Source: Planctomycetota bacterium
Lineage (GTDB): Bacteria > Planctomycetota > Phycisphaerae > WQYP01
Reading direction: 5' to 3'
Assembly (NCBI GenBank): GCA_021780285.1
Contig: JAJXZA010000207.1
Coordinates: 1 to 8,734 of the forward strand
DNA length: 8,734 bases
Positions 1 to 6,244 of the stretch are shown piece after piece (the first letter of the stretch is position 1; every line of letters starts with the position of its first letter). The translations under genes and the position numbers were made by a program. The notes under the pieces are model-generated. The model had not been told where the DNA came from. It did not search any database and saw only the letters and a program-made list of their open reading frames with translations.

Positions 1-376
1 AAACTCCACACCCGCCGCCCGACTTGGCTGCCGCGGTGAACGCCTTGCCGCCAGACATCTGCGGCGGCAGGTCGGCATAAAAATTCTCGCACGCAACGTC
101 CGCTGCCCGGGCGGGGAGATTGACCTTATCGGCCTGCACCATGACGAGCTTGTTTTTATAGAGGTGCGAACGCGCAGCAGCGAAGACTTCGGCCCACCCG
201 AACTTACCATTGGACACAACAAGCAACGGTTCCTGCGCCGCAGCGCTCGCTGGTTTATCGCCCGTCGGCGGCTTGAACGTCTTACGCCGCGCTTTGATGT
301 TGTAGCCATCGTCTGGCCGCCAGGCAAAAAGCCCGTCATTCGGCATCATGTAAGCGTGTTTGCCATCCGCGGCTGA
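1..376 (+). CDS. yraN: YraN/UPF0102 family nuclease-fold protein (5'-truncated by window edge)
   Basis: The frame is open from position 2 (codons at 2-4, 5-7 and so on) to the TGA at 374-376, giving about 124 residues with the extreme N-terminus outside the window. The family is recognised from GERLAARHLR at about residues 13-22, then ILARNVR, then PGGEIDLIG, then LVFIEVRTRS. This is the usual UPF0102 order: a Glu in GE..A, an Asp in EIDLI and a strand ending in E-x-K/R. The fold belongs to the PD-(D/E)XK (Holliday-junction-resolvase-like) class. The biological role of YraN is poorly defined and any nuclease activity is inferred. Here the final lysine is replaced by arginine (EVRTR). YraN genes often sit beside rnhB, which cannot be checked because the upstream side is cut off. 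The next gene, galE, converges on it. Confidence 0.93.
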   Translation, partial: NSTPAARLGCRGERLAARHLRRQVGIKILARNVRCPGGEIDLIGLHHDELVFIEVRTRSSEDFGPPELTIGHNKQRFLRRSARWFIARRRLERLTPRFDVVAIVWPPGKKPVIRHHVSVFAIRG

Positions 377-432
377 ATGCACGAGGACATATGTTCTGCG
401 GATGCTTTGCAGCGCCCGAGGCACTTTCGCGC

Positions 433-512
433 AGCGGGCCGGCACGCGGCCCGGCTAAGCGCACCGCTTGCTTGCCTGGATCCTGTAATGGACTCGCCGG
501 GCCTCATGCCCG
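433..512. terminator. Cluster of GC-rich hairpins between convergent yraN and galE
   Basis: Three stem-loops lie in the 140-bp gap. The first is at 433-456: arms CGGGCCG (435-441) and CGGCCCG (447-453) around GCACG, and AGC/GCT can extend it past a bulged G. The second is at 457-469: AAGCG, loop CAC, CGCTT. The third is at 498-512: CGGGC, loop CTCAT, GCCCG. None is followed by a T-tract on either strand, so canonical rho-independent termination is not shown. Their position between two converging genes suggests a role in mRNA 3'-end formation or protection, which is an inference. Confidence 0.35.
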
Positions 513-516
513 TGTC

Positions 517-1500
517 TTAACGGTATCCATTCGGATTGGCCTGAAACCAGCGCCATGCCGAAGCCACGATTTCGTTAAGGTCTGTGATCTTCGCCTTCCA
601 GCCAAGGTCGCCGGCGATTTTTCCGGCGTCCGCAAAGAGAGCCGGCGGGTCACCCGGCCGGCGCTGCACCATCTGCGTCTTGATCTCGCGGCCGGTAACC
701 TTGCGGCAGGCGGCGATAATTTCCTGAACCGAATAGCCCCGGCCTACGCCCAAATTGTAAAACAGCCCTTTGCCGGGCCGCAGATTCTCAAGCAATACCA
801 GATGCGCCTCAACGAGGTCCCAAACATGTACATAGTCCCGTATGCAGGTGCCATCCGGCGTGGCGTAATCATTACCATAAATATCTACATGAGTTCGCTG
901 CCCCAGCGCCGCCTGCAGCACAATGGGTATCAGGTGCGTTTCAGGCCGATGGTCTTCACCAATGGAGCCGTCCAAAGCCGATCCGGCGACGTTGAAGTAG
1001 CGCGGCGCGGCAAAAGCCAGGCCCTCGGCGGCCGCGGTGTCGAGCAAAATCCGCTCCACCATCAGCTTGCTGTGGCCATAGGGGCTTATGGGGTTCTGCG
1101 GAAACTGCTCAGTGATGGGCACCTTATGCGGTTCGCCATAAGTGGCGCATGTGCTGGAAAACACCAGCTTTTTAACGCCCGTAAGCGCCATGGCGTCGAG
1201 CATGCTTACCGTATTGGCCACGTTGTTGCGGTAATACTTCCGGGGGTCCTGCACACTTTCACCAACGTAGGCGCTGGCAGCAAAGTGCATGACCGCTTCA
1301 ACTTTTTCCTTCTGAAAAATCGCAGCCAGGGCAGCTGTGGCTGCACAATCCGCCGCATAAAGCGTTGCCTTAGAATGCACGGCCGCGCGATGCCCATTGG
1401 TAAGGTTATCGAGCGCTATCACCGAGTGCCCGCGCTCCACCAACAGTTTAACCGCATGCGAGCCGATATAACCCGCGCCGCCGATCACCGCTACTTTCAT
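517..1500 (-). CDS. galE: UDP-glucose 4-epimerase
   Basis: The gene encodes 327 residues, close to the usual GalE length of about 330-340. The enzyme interconverts UDP-glucose and UDP-galactose in the cytoplasm with tightly bound NAD, supplying galactosyl units for polysaccharides. It is a short-chain dehydrogenase/reductase of the extended type. The NAD-binding GGAGYIGS is at residues 7-14. The strand FSSTCATYG (about 114-122) carries the catalytic Ser/Thr. The catalytic pair is Y141-x3-K145 in SPYGHSK, and the substrate-loop motif RYFNVAGS is at 167-174. The ATG at 1498-1500 is supported by an AAGGAG Shine-Dalgarno sequence on the minus strand (1506-1511), 5 nt away. No other Leloir gene is adjacent, so a surface-polysaccharide role is likelier than galactose catabolism. 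It diverges from the VOC gene across a 247-bp region. A related sugar-nucleotide epimerase cannot be fully excluded. Confidence 0.96.
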   Translation of the reverse strand: MKVAVIGGAGYIGSHAVKLLVERGHSVIALDNLTNGHRAAVHSKATLYAADCAATAALAAIFQKEKVEAVMHFAASAYVGESVQDPRKYYRNNVANTVSMLDAMALTGVKKLVFSSTCATYGEPHKVPITEQFPQNPISPYGHSKLMVERILLDTAAAEGLAFAAPRYFNVAGSALDGSIGEDHRPETHLIPIVLQAALGQRTHVDIYGNDYATPDGTCIRDYVHVWDLVEAHLVLLENLRPGKGLFYNLGVGRGYSVQEIIAACRKVTGREIKTQMVQRRPGDPPALFADAGKIAGDLGWKAKITDLNEIVASAWRWFQANPNGYR

Positions 1501-1536
1501 GTTTACTCCTTAGCAAAGTTACTCCGCAGGTGGCAT

Positions 1537-1565
1537 AGCCTACTGGCCCCGCGTTACACTGTAAA
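1537..1565 (-). promoter_or_regulatory. Possible galE promoter
   Basis: On the minus strand TTTACA (1560-1565, five of six to the -35 consensus) is separated by 17 bp from TAGGCT (1537-1542, three of six to the -10). Transcription would start near 1530, about 30 nt before the galE ATG. The -10 match is weak. A second candidate uses TTGGCA inside the left arm of the inverted repeat (1596-1601). Confidence 0.25.
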
Positions 1566-1583
1566 TTGTGCGGCTGTACGCGT

Positions 1584-1716
1584 CGGCCGCGGGTCTGCCA
1601 ATTTTTCTGGCGTGACGCGATATTTCATCGTCATAACCCATGTTTTTGTAGTGCAAATGCCGTTTGGTATGATTCGGCATGGCCCGACGCCCGATTTATT
1701 GGCAGACCCTCGGCCG
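1584..1716. repeat. 19-bp near-perfect inverted repeat with 95-bp spacer
   Basis: The left arm at 1584-1602 and the right arm at 1698-1716 are reverse complements at 18 of 19 positions; the only mismatch is at 1590/1710. Both contain GGGTCTGCCAAT or its complement. Weaker complementarity continues inward (GGCGT at 1609-1613 against ACGCC at 1687-1691). No target-site duplication is visible outside the arms. Each arm contains TTGGCA, a -35-like hexamer, pointing outward toward galE on one side and the VOC gene on the other. The repeat therefore could be a symmetric operator shared by divergent promoters, or a small REP/BIME- or MITE-like element. The sequence alone does not decide this. Confidence 0.8.
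1657..1680. promoter_or_regulatory. Dyad ATGCCG/CGGCAT around a -10-like TATGAT
   Basis: ATGCCG (1657-1662) and CGGCAT (1675-1680) form a 6-bp dyad with a 12-bp centre. The centre contains TATGAT (1668-1673), five of six to a -10 box. A poor -35 candidate, TTGTAG (1646-1651), lies 16 bp upstream. A dyad straddling a -10 box would suit a repressor operator for the plus-strand VOC gene. The promoter assignment is tentative. Confidence 0.3.
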
Positions 1717-1726
1717 CCGCCATACT

Positions 1727-1746
1727 CTTTGAGAAAGGACTCAAAG
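1727..1746 (+). promoter_or_regulatory. Hairpin presenting the VOC gene's Shine-Dalgarno in its loop
   Basis: CTTTGAG (1727-1733) and CTCAAAG (1740-1746) pair perfectly over 7 bp. The 6-nt loop is exactly AAAGGA (1734-1739), the Shine-Dalgarno sequence 8 nt before the ATG at 1748. CAT (1721-1723) and the ATG itself could extend the stem past an internal loop. The arrangement could modulate translation initiation, or it could be a DNA-level operator. Function is inferred. Confidence 0.5.
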
Positions 1747-1747
1747 C

Positions 1748-2080
1748 ATGTTTGCACTTGATCATGTCGCCATTGAGGCGTCCGATATCGCAGCCTCGGT
1801 ACGGTTTTATAAGGATTCGTTCGGGGCTTGCGTCCTGTATCAGGATGAAAGCTGGGCATTTCTGCAGTTGGGGCAGGGCAAATTGGCACTCGTTAAGCCG
1901 GGGCAGCATCCACCGCATGTCGCTCTGCGTGTTGAACTCGCCGATCTTGAGGCCGCCGCCAAAAAGGCCGCAACCGCCATCAAAACGCACCGCGACGGCA
2001 CGCGAGGTATTTATGTAAGCGATCCACAAGGTAACAAAATCGAACTTATCTGGTACCCGCCCAAAAAAGCCGCGTCATAG
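1748..2080 (+). CDS. VOC superfamily (glyoxalase/bleomycin-resistance/dioxygenase fold) protein
   Basis: A 110-residue single-module protein, the normal size for a small glyoxalase-fold member. It starts with LDHVAIEASDI and continues with SVRFYKDSFG, the typical first beta-alpha-beta unit. HVALRV is in the middle, and VSDPQGNKIEL is near the end. H6, H57 and E99 lie where the family places its divalent-metal ligands, so a metal-dependent active site looks intact. The family includes methylmalonyl-CoA epimerase, glyoxalase I, fosfomycin-resistance enzymes and ring-cleaving dioxygenases; nothing here identifies the substrate. The start is set by AAAGGA at 1734-1739. The stop overlaps by 6 nt the stop of the convergent flavoprotein gene, leaving no room for a terminator between them. 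Confidence 0.9.
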   Translation: MFALDHVAIEASDIAASVRFYKDSFGACVLYQDESWAFLQLGQGKLALVKPGQHPPHVALRVELADLEAAAKKAATAIKTHRDGTRGIYVSDPQGNKIELIWYPPKKAAS

Positions 2081-3583
2081 CACGCCCGCAGACTGTACGC
2101 TTGCCTCGGCCGCATGACATGGCGCCGCCTCCGAGGGCGGTGTGCTCCCCAGCATAAAGGCTAATACATCTGCAGCGCAGTAGACATCGGCCCCGGGCGG
2201 CAAATAGCGATGCAACTGTGCTACGTCATTGCCCGCCGTAACAATGGCCGCCTCGGCCAAGCCGTCCGCGTCGCACTGCGCCAGCCCGATGGTTGCAAAG
2301 AGCGCATTACAGAGACATTTGCGTCCGTGAGTTTCTTCGAGCAAGCCTCCTTTGGCCACATAATCATCTACGGGTTCCGCCGCACACCGGTATCCGAGCG
2401 TGCCATCACTCCGCTGGTAAATGCGCCGCAAATACCCCAGGTCGCAGCGCCGCAGCCGATTGGCATATTGGCTCTCATGTGAGATTGACTCATCCATGCG
2501 GACGACCTTAAACGGAAAGCCGGTCGGCGATGCGCGTGGATCGGTAAATACATGTACCGTACCCTTTCGCACCATAGCCATAACCCGCGCCTTAATCTCC
2601 GGCGTGATGCCAGATTCCTGGCAGAAGGCAAATGCGGTTCCAACCTGAACGCCCGCCGCGCCAAGCCGCCGCGCCGCTGCCAGCTTTGCCGGAGTGCCAA
2701 AACCACCGGCCAAATAGAACGGCAGGCCTATCTCGGCAATCTTTTTGAAATCCGGATCGTCGCGCAGGCCATAAATAGGTTCGCCCTCGGCCGTCAGCGC
2801 CATGGCCCCGCGCGGCGGCGCATTATGTCCGCCCGCAATGGCGCCCTCCACCACAAAGCCATCCACGCGGCCATTCGACTTTCGCGCCAGTGTTAAAGCC
2901 AGCGTCGCCGACGAAACAATCGCCAGAAATACCGGACGCCGCAGTGCAGCTGATTCCGTCGCTGCCCCGCCTGCACCCGGCGCGGCGAACTGCGACGGAT
3001 CAAACCGGTGCGTCAGCATCTGCCCCGATGCCAGGCCTTCAATGTCCAGTCGCAAATCAAAGGGTTGCCGTCGCGCCAGCGCGTCGAGAGCACCAGGTAT
3101 AAATCGCGGAATGCCCGCTCCCATCAATACGTAGTCTACCCCCGCCAGCATCGCCCCAAAAAGCGTTGGCAGCGTCGGCGGCTGAACTTTTTCCAGCAGG
3201 TTAAGCCCAACCAGCCCGTTGTGTCCTTCCTTGGCTAAATATACTTCGATAAATGCCGCCAGAACGGTCAGTTCGGTCAGCGCCTGGTTGAATGGAACCA
3301 TAGGCATCGGCGTAGATTTATAAGCGCCGTTTGGTGGGCCTTCCTCGGCAACGAAATACCGGTCCAGCACCCTCCGGGCCACGTCCGTCTGTGGAAACGC
3401 CGCAGCCGCCCGCCGCATGTGCCCGCCAACGTCGCCGCAGCCCAGCCGCCGCGCCAGCACCGTGGCGATGCCCGTGCCCGATACCACGCCCAACTGCCCG
3501 CGGCTGCTCACGGCCCGGGCCAGTTTCCAGTCGGAAACGCCAACGCCCATCCCGCCCTGAATAATGCAAAAATCGCCATTCAT
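2075..3583 (-). CDS. NPD/nitronate monooxygenase-family FMN flavoprotein (PfaD-like length)
   Basis: The protein has 502 residues from the ATG at 3581-3583. That start is preferred because GGAG (3591-3594) lies 7 nt upstream. The in-frame ATGs at 3589 and 3637 have GGAG or AAAGG almost touching them. The fold is an FMN-binding TIM barrel: CIIQGGMGVGVS at 6-17, VVEGAIAGGHN at 244-254, AGGFGTP at 292-298 and GVQVGTAFAF at 311-320, the phosphate-binding end. Family members oxidise nitronates or act as enoyl reductases, as PfaD does beside polyunsaturated fatty acid and polyketide synthases. No such synthase is present here, so the substrate is unknown. At about 500 residues it is longer than classical NMO (roughly 320-380). 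The extra C-terminal region carries C380, C400, C423 and C425. A weak promoter candidate, TACAAT, lies at 3626-3631. Confidence 0.9.
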   Translation of the reverse strand: MNGDFCIIQGGMGVGVSDWKLARAVSSRGQLGVVSGTGIATVLARRLGCGDVGGHMRRAAAAFPQTDVARRVLDRYFVAEEGPPNGAYKSTPMPMVPFNQALTELTVLAAFIEVYLAKEGHNGLVGLNLLEKVQPPTLPTLFGAMLAGVDYVLMGAGIPRFIPGALDALARRQPFDLRLDIEGLASGQMLTHRFDPSQFAAPGAGGAATESAALRRPVFLAIVSSATLALTLARKSNGRVDGFVVEGAIAGGHNAPPRGAMALTAEGEPIYGLRDDPDFKKIAEIGLPFYLAGGFGTPAKLAAARRLGAAGVQVGTAFAFCQESGITPEIKARVMAMVRKGTVHVFTDPRASPTGFPFKVVRMDESISHESQYANRLRRCDLGYLRRIYQRSDGTLGYRCAAEPVDDYVAKGGLLEETHGRKCLCNALFATIGLAQCDADGLAEAAIVTAGNDVAQLHRYLPPGADVYCAADVLAFMLGSTPPSEAAPCHAAEASVQSAGVL

Positions 3584-3673
3584 TATCATGCTCCATGGAC
3601 GCTTGCGCCCGAGTGCCAAAAGAGCATTGTACAGCATCCTTTGGTAATTAGATATGTTAGTCCACTTGTTATA

Positions 3674-3787
3674 TTACACCCCTGCGGCTTCGCGCGGACT
3701 TACTACCATCTTCATCAAACCTTTACCACGAAACGTCATACTCTCTTGCGGCGTGGTTGTCGGCGAGCGGCCCGACTGGTCGAACAT
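3674..3787 (-). CDS. Possible small protein (37 residues), unrecognised
   Basis: An ATG at 3785-3787 opens a 37-codon frame ending in TAA at 3674-3676. An AGGAAA Shine-Dalgarno sequence (3793-3798) sits 5 nt upstream. The product starts MFDQSGRSPTTTP and ends KMVVSPREAAGV. It is hydrophilic, with no membrane segment and no cysteine, and I recognise no family. It lies 90 nt upstream of the flavoprotein gene on the same strand and could be a leader ORF. It overlaps, on the opposite strand, the candidate plus-strand RNA, so at most one interpretation may be right. A good ribosome site and plausible codons are the only support. Confidence 0.27.
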   Translation of the reverse strand: MFDQSGRSPTTTPQESMTFRGKGLMKMVVSPREAAGV

Positions 3788-3902
3788 ACAGCTTTCCTGG
3801 CTATGCCCGCAACAGACGCCTCATAGGACACCCTCAATCAGGTGCAATGCCTGATTTTCTCACCGTCGCGTCGGCGCCCCCGCAGCCGACGCGATTTTTT
3901 TT
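3676..3902 (+). ncRNA. Candidate small RNA ending at a strong intrinsic terminator
   Basis: No plus-strand gene precedes the terminator at 3866-3902, so a transcript not yet described probably ends there. Within the preceding 200 nt are several local stems. ACCACG/CGTGGT lies at 3725-3730 and 3752-3757. GTCGG/CCGAC lies at 3759-3763 and 3772-3776. AATCAGG/CCTGATT lies at 3836-3842 and 3850-3856 and is itself followed by TTTCT. A -10-like TATATT at 3670-3675 would give a start near 3682, but no good -35 lies at the right distance. It does not match the signatures I know for 6S, tmRNA, SRP RNA or RNase P. The 5' end is a guess. Readthrough antisense to the flavoprotein gene is an alternative source. 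Confidence 0.35.
3866..3902 (+). terminator. Strong rho-independent terminator, plus strand
   Basis: A perfect 10-bp stem (TCGCGTCGGC at 3866-3875, GCCGACGCGA at 3885-3894) closes a 9-nt loop and is followed by eight T (3895-3902). In the opposite direction there is no U-tract after the stem, so it works only for plus-strand transcripts. A second weaker stem, AATCAGG/CCTGATT, lies just upstream at 3836-3856. Confidence 0.85.
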
Positions 3903-4069
3903 ATTTCACCTGCGGCCTTGCACTGCGGTTGAAAATAGCAATCCTGACACTGCGAGCCAAATTATAAATAAGCACAACCTGTCAAAAAGGGTAGAGAGAA
4001 TGTCTTGCTGCAATTGTGCCTGCACACCATAGCTGCCGGCACCGTTCAACGGCATCGCATTGGAAACAC

Positions 4070-4879
4070 CTATGACATGTCGGAATTCGCCAGCGCTGCC
4101 GCAAATACATTCTCGCCAAAAAATGCCGCCGCGTTGCGTGTGGTTTGCCGGGCAAGTTCCAACTCATCAACGCCGCGTTCGGCGGCCACTCGCTGGGCCA
4201 CATGCGTAACAAATGCCGGCTCATTGATTTTGATTTTTCGCACCGGCTGCGGCGACAAATACGGAGCATCAGTCTCCACCAGCAGGCGATCAGGCAGCAC
4301 AAGCCGGGCCACTGCACGCACATCGGGTGCGTTTTTGTAGGTCACCACGCCGGTAATGCCAACATATGCCCCCAGCTCCAGCCAACGGGCGCACTCGTCC
4401 GGCGTGCCCGTAAAGCAATGCACCACAAATTTCAAATCGGTAAAATCCCGCATGATGGCACACGCATCCGCATGGGCATCGCGAACGTGCAATATCACCG
4501 GCTTGTTAAGCCGCCGCGCGATCTCAAGCTGCCGCACAAATACCGGTCGCTGCTGCGCACACTCCGCCGGCGGGTAAAAATGATAATCCAGCCCGCATTC
4601 ACCCACGGCCACCACACGCGGCGCGGCGGCCATCTGCAACTCCAGCGCTGCGGCAAAGTCGTCCGATACCTCGCCGGCATGATGTGGATGTACGCCCAAT
4701 GCTCCGGCCACGCAATCAAAGCTGGCCAACGTTTGCAGCACCAGCGCATGGTCCGGTGGATGCGTGCCAATCGTTACCATGGCACCCACGCCTGCGGCCT
4801 TCGCCCGCTGTACCACGGCAGCCTGCTGTTCAAGCAGCCCGGCATATGTAAGATGACAATGCGTATCAATAAGAGTCAT
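4070..4879 (-). CDS. tatD: TatD-family metal-dependent hydrolase (DNase)
   Basis: The protein has 269 residues from the ATG at 4877-4879. GGGAG at 4886-4890 lies 6 nt upstream, which favours this start over the in-frame TTG at 4885. TatD proteins are cytoplasmic amidohydrolase-fold TIM barrels that cleave DNA using two metal ions. The metal ligands are all present: H7 and H9 in DTHCHL, E94 in VGECGLDYH, H131 in ILHVRDA, H154 in VVHCFTG and D204 in VETDAPYL. The TatD signature positions and length are normal. It follows truD after 24 nt on the same strand, so the two are almost certainly one transcript. Biological roles proposed for the family include DNA repair and nucleic-acid turnover; nothing here narrows this. 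Confidence 0.96.
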   Translation of the reverse strand: MTLIDTHCHLTYAGLLEQQAAVVQRAKAAGVGAMVTIGTHPPDHALVLQTLASFDCVAGALGVHPHHAGEVSDDFAAALELQMAAAPRVVAVGECGLDYHFYPPAECAQQRPVFVRQLEIARRLNKPVILHVRDAHADACAIMRDFTDLKFVVHCFTGTPDECARWLELGAYVGITGVVTYKNAPDVRAVARLVLPDRLLVETDAPYLSPQPVRKIKINEPAFVTHVAQRVAAERGVDELELARQTTRNAAAFFGENVFAAALANSDMS

Positions 4880-4903
4880 GAGCAACTCCCGCTGACAAGT
4901 GAT

Positions 4904-6163
4904 CTAATCCACCGGTACATCCACCTTCATAATTTCACCCAGCAGGACTGTGGCAAAGCAGCCGGGCGGCAATTCAAAGCCAAGCCGCAGAAATGGCCCG
5001 CGTTCGTCAGCGCCCGATCCAAGCTGCGTATGGCGCGCAAAAAATCGCATGGCCCGCCGCCCGCCTTTGGTTTTTTCTGCTTGCGGCTTTTCAAAATCGG
5101 CCGCAGTGAGTTCGTTGGCGGCCAAAACGGCATCTTCCATCTGCAGAGGTTCGAGCTGCGGCTGCGTCATGCGGTACCCGAACATCGGGCCTGAAGGGGA
5201 AATTTCGTGCGTATCAGCCCGCACTTGCGCGGCTTCAACGGCGTCGGGTTCGACGGCAAAAACCGCCCCTTTGTCGTGCAGCCACGCCAAGTCGCCGGGC
5301 AACACCCGCGTAAACTGCGGCAGGCGGCGGGCGAGCACTTCGTTAAATAAAAACGCCTGCAGCGCACACACCAGCAGCCTCTTAAGCCGCACGTCAACCG
5401 CACGCACGGCCCGTTGGGGCGAGTCTGGCTTTTGCGCCAACATACGAAGCACCTTGCGTTCTTCCGCCAGATGCCCCGGCCAGTTGGCGGCGGCAAGGTC
5501 GAGCCGACCGCCGGCAAAATGCCGCCGTGACTGCAGCACGGCGCCGGTGTCAACCTGCTCATCCGGGTTGCCCAGCCACAGGTTTAAAAAGCCCTGATGA
5601 TCGCCGCGCAAAAGCGCCAGCCCCAGCAAATGATTGTCTTTGCGCATGCCAAAGCGCTGCGGTCCAAAGAAATTGGGCACGCCCGTTTTCTCCAGCCGGT
5701 CGAGAATGTGCCGCGCCCGTTCCATCGCCGGCCCCACCGAACCGCCGGTGCGAGACCAATCTTCGTGGCGCACCTTGATGCTGAACCGATTGCCCGCCAG
5801 ATGCCCGATTTTGAGCTTGTTGCGATGCCGCGTGACATGCACAATTTTAAGGCCCGTGGGCAACTCCATTTTGGTGATGCGGTCCGACGGTTCATGCTCA
5901 ATTGAAAATTGCTGCCGTGTGACGGCTCGTGTGTCTTTCAGACCCGCATAGCCAAAATCCATCGAGCGGCGACCCAGCGCCCGCGCTGCATGCCCCAGCG
6001 CCTGCATCGTGGAGAAACCCCGCTTCTCAATGGTGAAATAGCAATGCTCACCAACGCCGGCCGGTTCATACAGCGGCAATTCGTCCACCACAAAATCTTC
6101 AAGATGGTCTTTAAGCCGCCCGCCTATGCCGGGCAGGTCCGCCGTAAAATAAGGCAACTGCAT
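4904..6163 (-). CDS. truD: tRNA pseudouridine(13) synthase TruD
   Basis: The protein has 419 residues from the ATG at 6161-6163, supported by GGAG (6171-6174) 7 nt upstream; the longer frame to 6214 has no such support. TruD isomerises U13 of certain tRNAs (tRNA-Glu in E. coli) to pseudouridine without a cofactor. The catalytic aspartate is D77 in GYAGLKDTRAVTRQ (71-84). GNRFSIK at about 124-130 supplies the conserved Asn and Phe that pack the active site. NFFGPQRFG at 164-172 is a family hallmark. The N-terminal LEDFVVDELPLYEP (21-34) is also typical. The length is above the E. coli enzyme (about 350), mostly in the central insertion domain and the C-terminal region. It lies 81 nt downstream of the transporter gene and 24 nt upstream of tatD. 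Confidence 0.96.
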   Translation of the reverse strand: MQLPYFTADLPGIGGRLKDHLEDFVVDELPLYEPAGVGEHCYFTIEKRGFSTMQALGHAARALGRRSMDFGYAGLKDTRAVTRQQFSIEHEPSDRITKMELPTGLKIVHVTRHRNKLKIGHLAGNRFSIKVRHEDWSRTGGSVGPAMERARHILDRLEKTGVPNFFGPQRFGMRKDNHLLGLALLRGDHQGFLNLWLGNPDEQVDTGAVLQSRRHFAGGRLDLAAANWPGHLAEERKVLRMLAQKPDSPQRAVRAVDVRLKRLLVCALQAFLFNEVLARRLPQFTRVLPGDLAWLHDKGAVFAVEPDAVEAAQVRADTHEISPSGPMFGYRMTQPQLEPLQMEDAVLAANELTAADFEKPQAEKTKGGRRAMRFFARHTQLGSGADERGPFLRLGFELPPGCFATVLLGEIMKVDVPVD

Positions 6164-6177
6164 CAAACAACTCCACA

Positions 6178-6219
6178 GCCCGGCGAGAGCCGCTCGCCCG
6201 GCAAAACGTAACAATTATA
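6178..6219 (-). promoter_or_regulatory. Consensus -10 and leader hairpin in front of truD
   Basis: On the minus strand an exact TATAAT (6214-6219) lies in the gap after the transporter stop. The only -35 candidate, CTGCCG, matches three of six. Transcription would begin near 6207. The short leader would then form a hairpin from 6193-6202 and 6178-6187 (10-bp arms with one mismatch, 5-nt loop) that ends just before the GGAG ribosome site. This suggests truD-tatD can be expressed independently of the riboswitch-controlled transporter. Confidence 0.35.
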
Positions 6220-6244
6220 GCCATAACCCGCCGGTGCGGCAGAC

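Larger units (their letters stand above)
3584..4069. other. 486-bp gap between flavoprotein gene and tatD
   Basis: This stretch holds the candidate RNA, its terminator and the 37-codon minus-strand ORF. Right of the terminator (3903-4069) I see only a 10-codon cysteine-rich plus-strand ORF at 4000-4032, a CTGACA (3944-3949) and TATAAA (3963-3968) pair spaced too closely (13 bp) for a normal promoter, and a TGCCG/CGGCA stem (4034-4038, 4050-4054) downstream of the tatD stop. None of these three has a clear function. Confidence 0.6.

Noticed and set aside
377..520. 47-codon ORF starting directly after the yraN stop
   Set aside because: It has no Shine-Dalgarno sequence, its composition follows the hairpins it crosses, and it runs into the galE stop; there is no sign of coding selection.
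391..1761. 456-codon plus-strand open frame across galE
   Set aside because: It lies antisense to a complete, motif-rich galE. Its product is basic and low-complexity with no recognisable domain; it is a shadow of a GC-rich gene.
1748..3583. VOC gene and flavoprotein as an operon
   Set aside because: They converge and overlap tail-to-tail by 6 nt, so they cannot share a transcript.
3676..3902. 6S RNA, tmRNA, SRP RNA or RNase P RNA in the gap
   Set aside because: None of the signature segments I know for these RNAs is present, and the ends do not pair as 6S RNA would require.
3866..3902. Terminator serving tatD on the minus strand
   Set aside because: In minus-strand orientation the stem is preceded by A's and not followed by U's, so it would not terminate leftward transcription.
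4145..5194. 349-codon plus-strand open frame across tatD and truD
   Set aside because: It is antisense to two well-identified genes, spans their junction, and has an Arg/His-rich composition typical of antisense reading.
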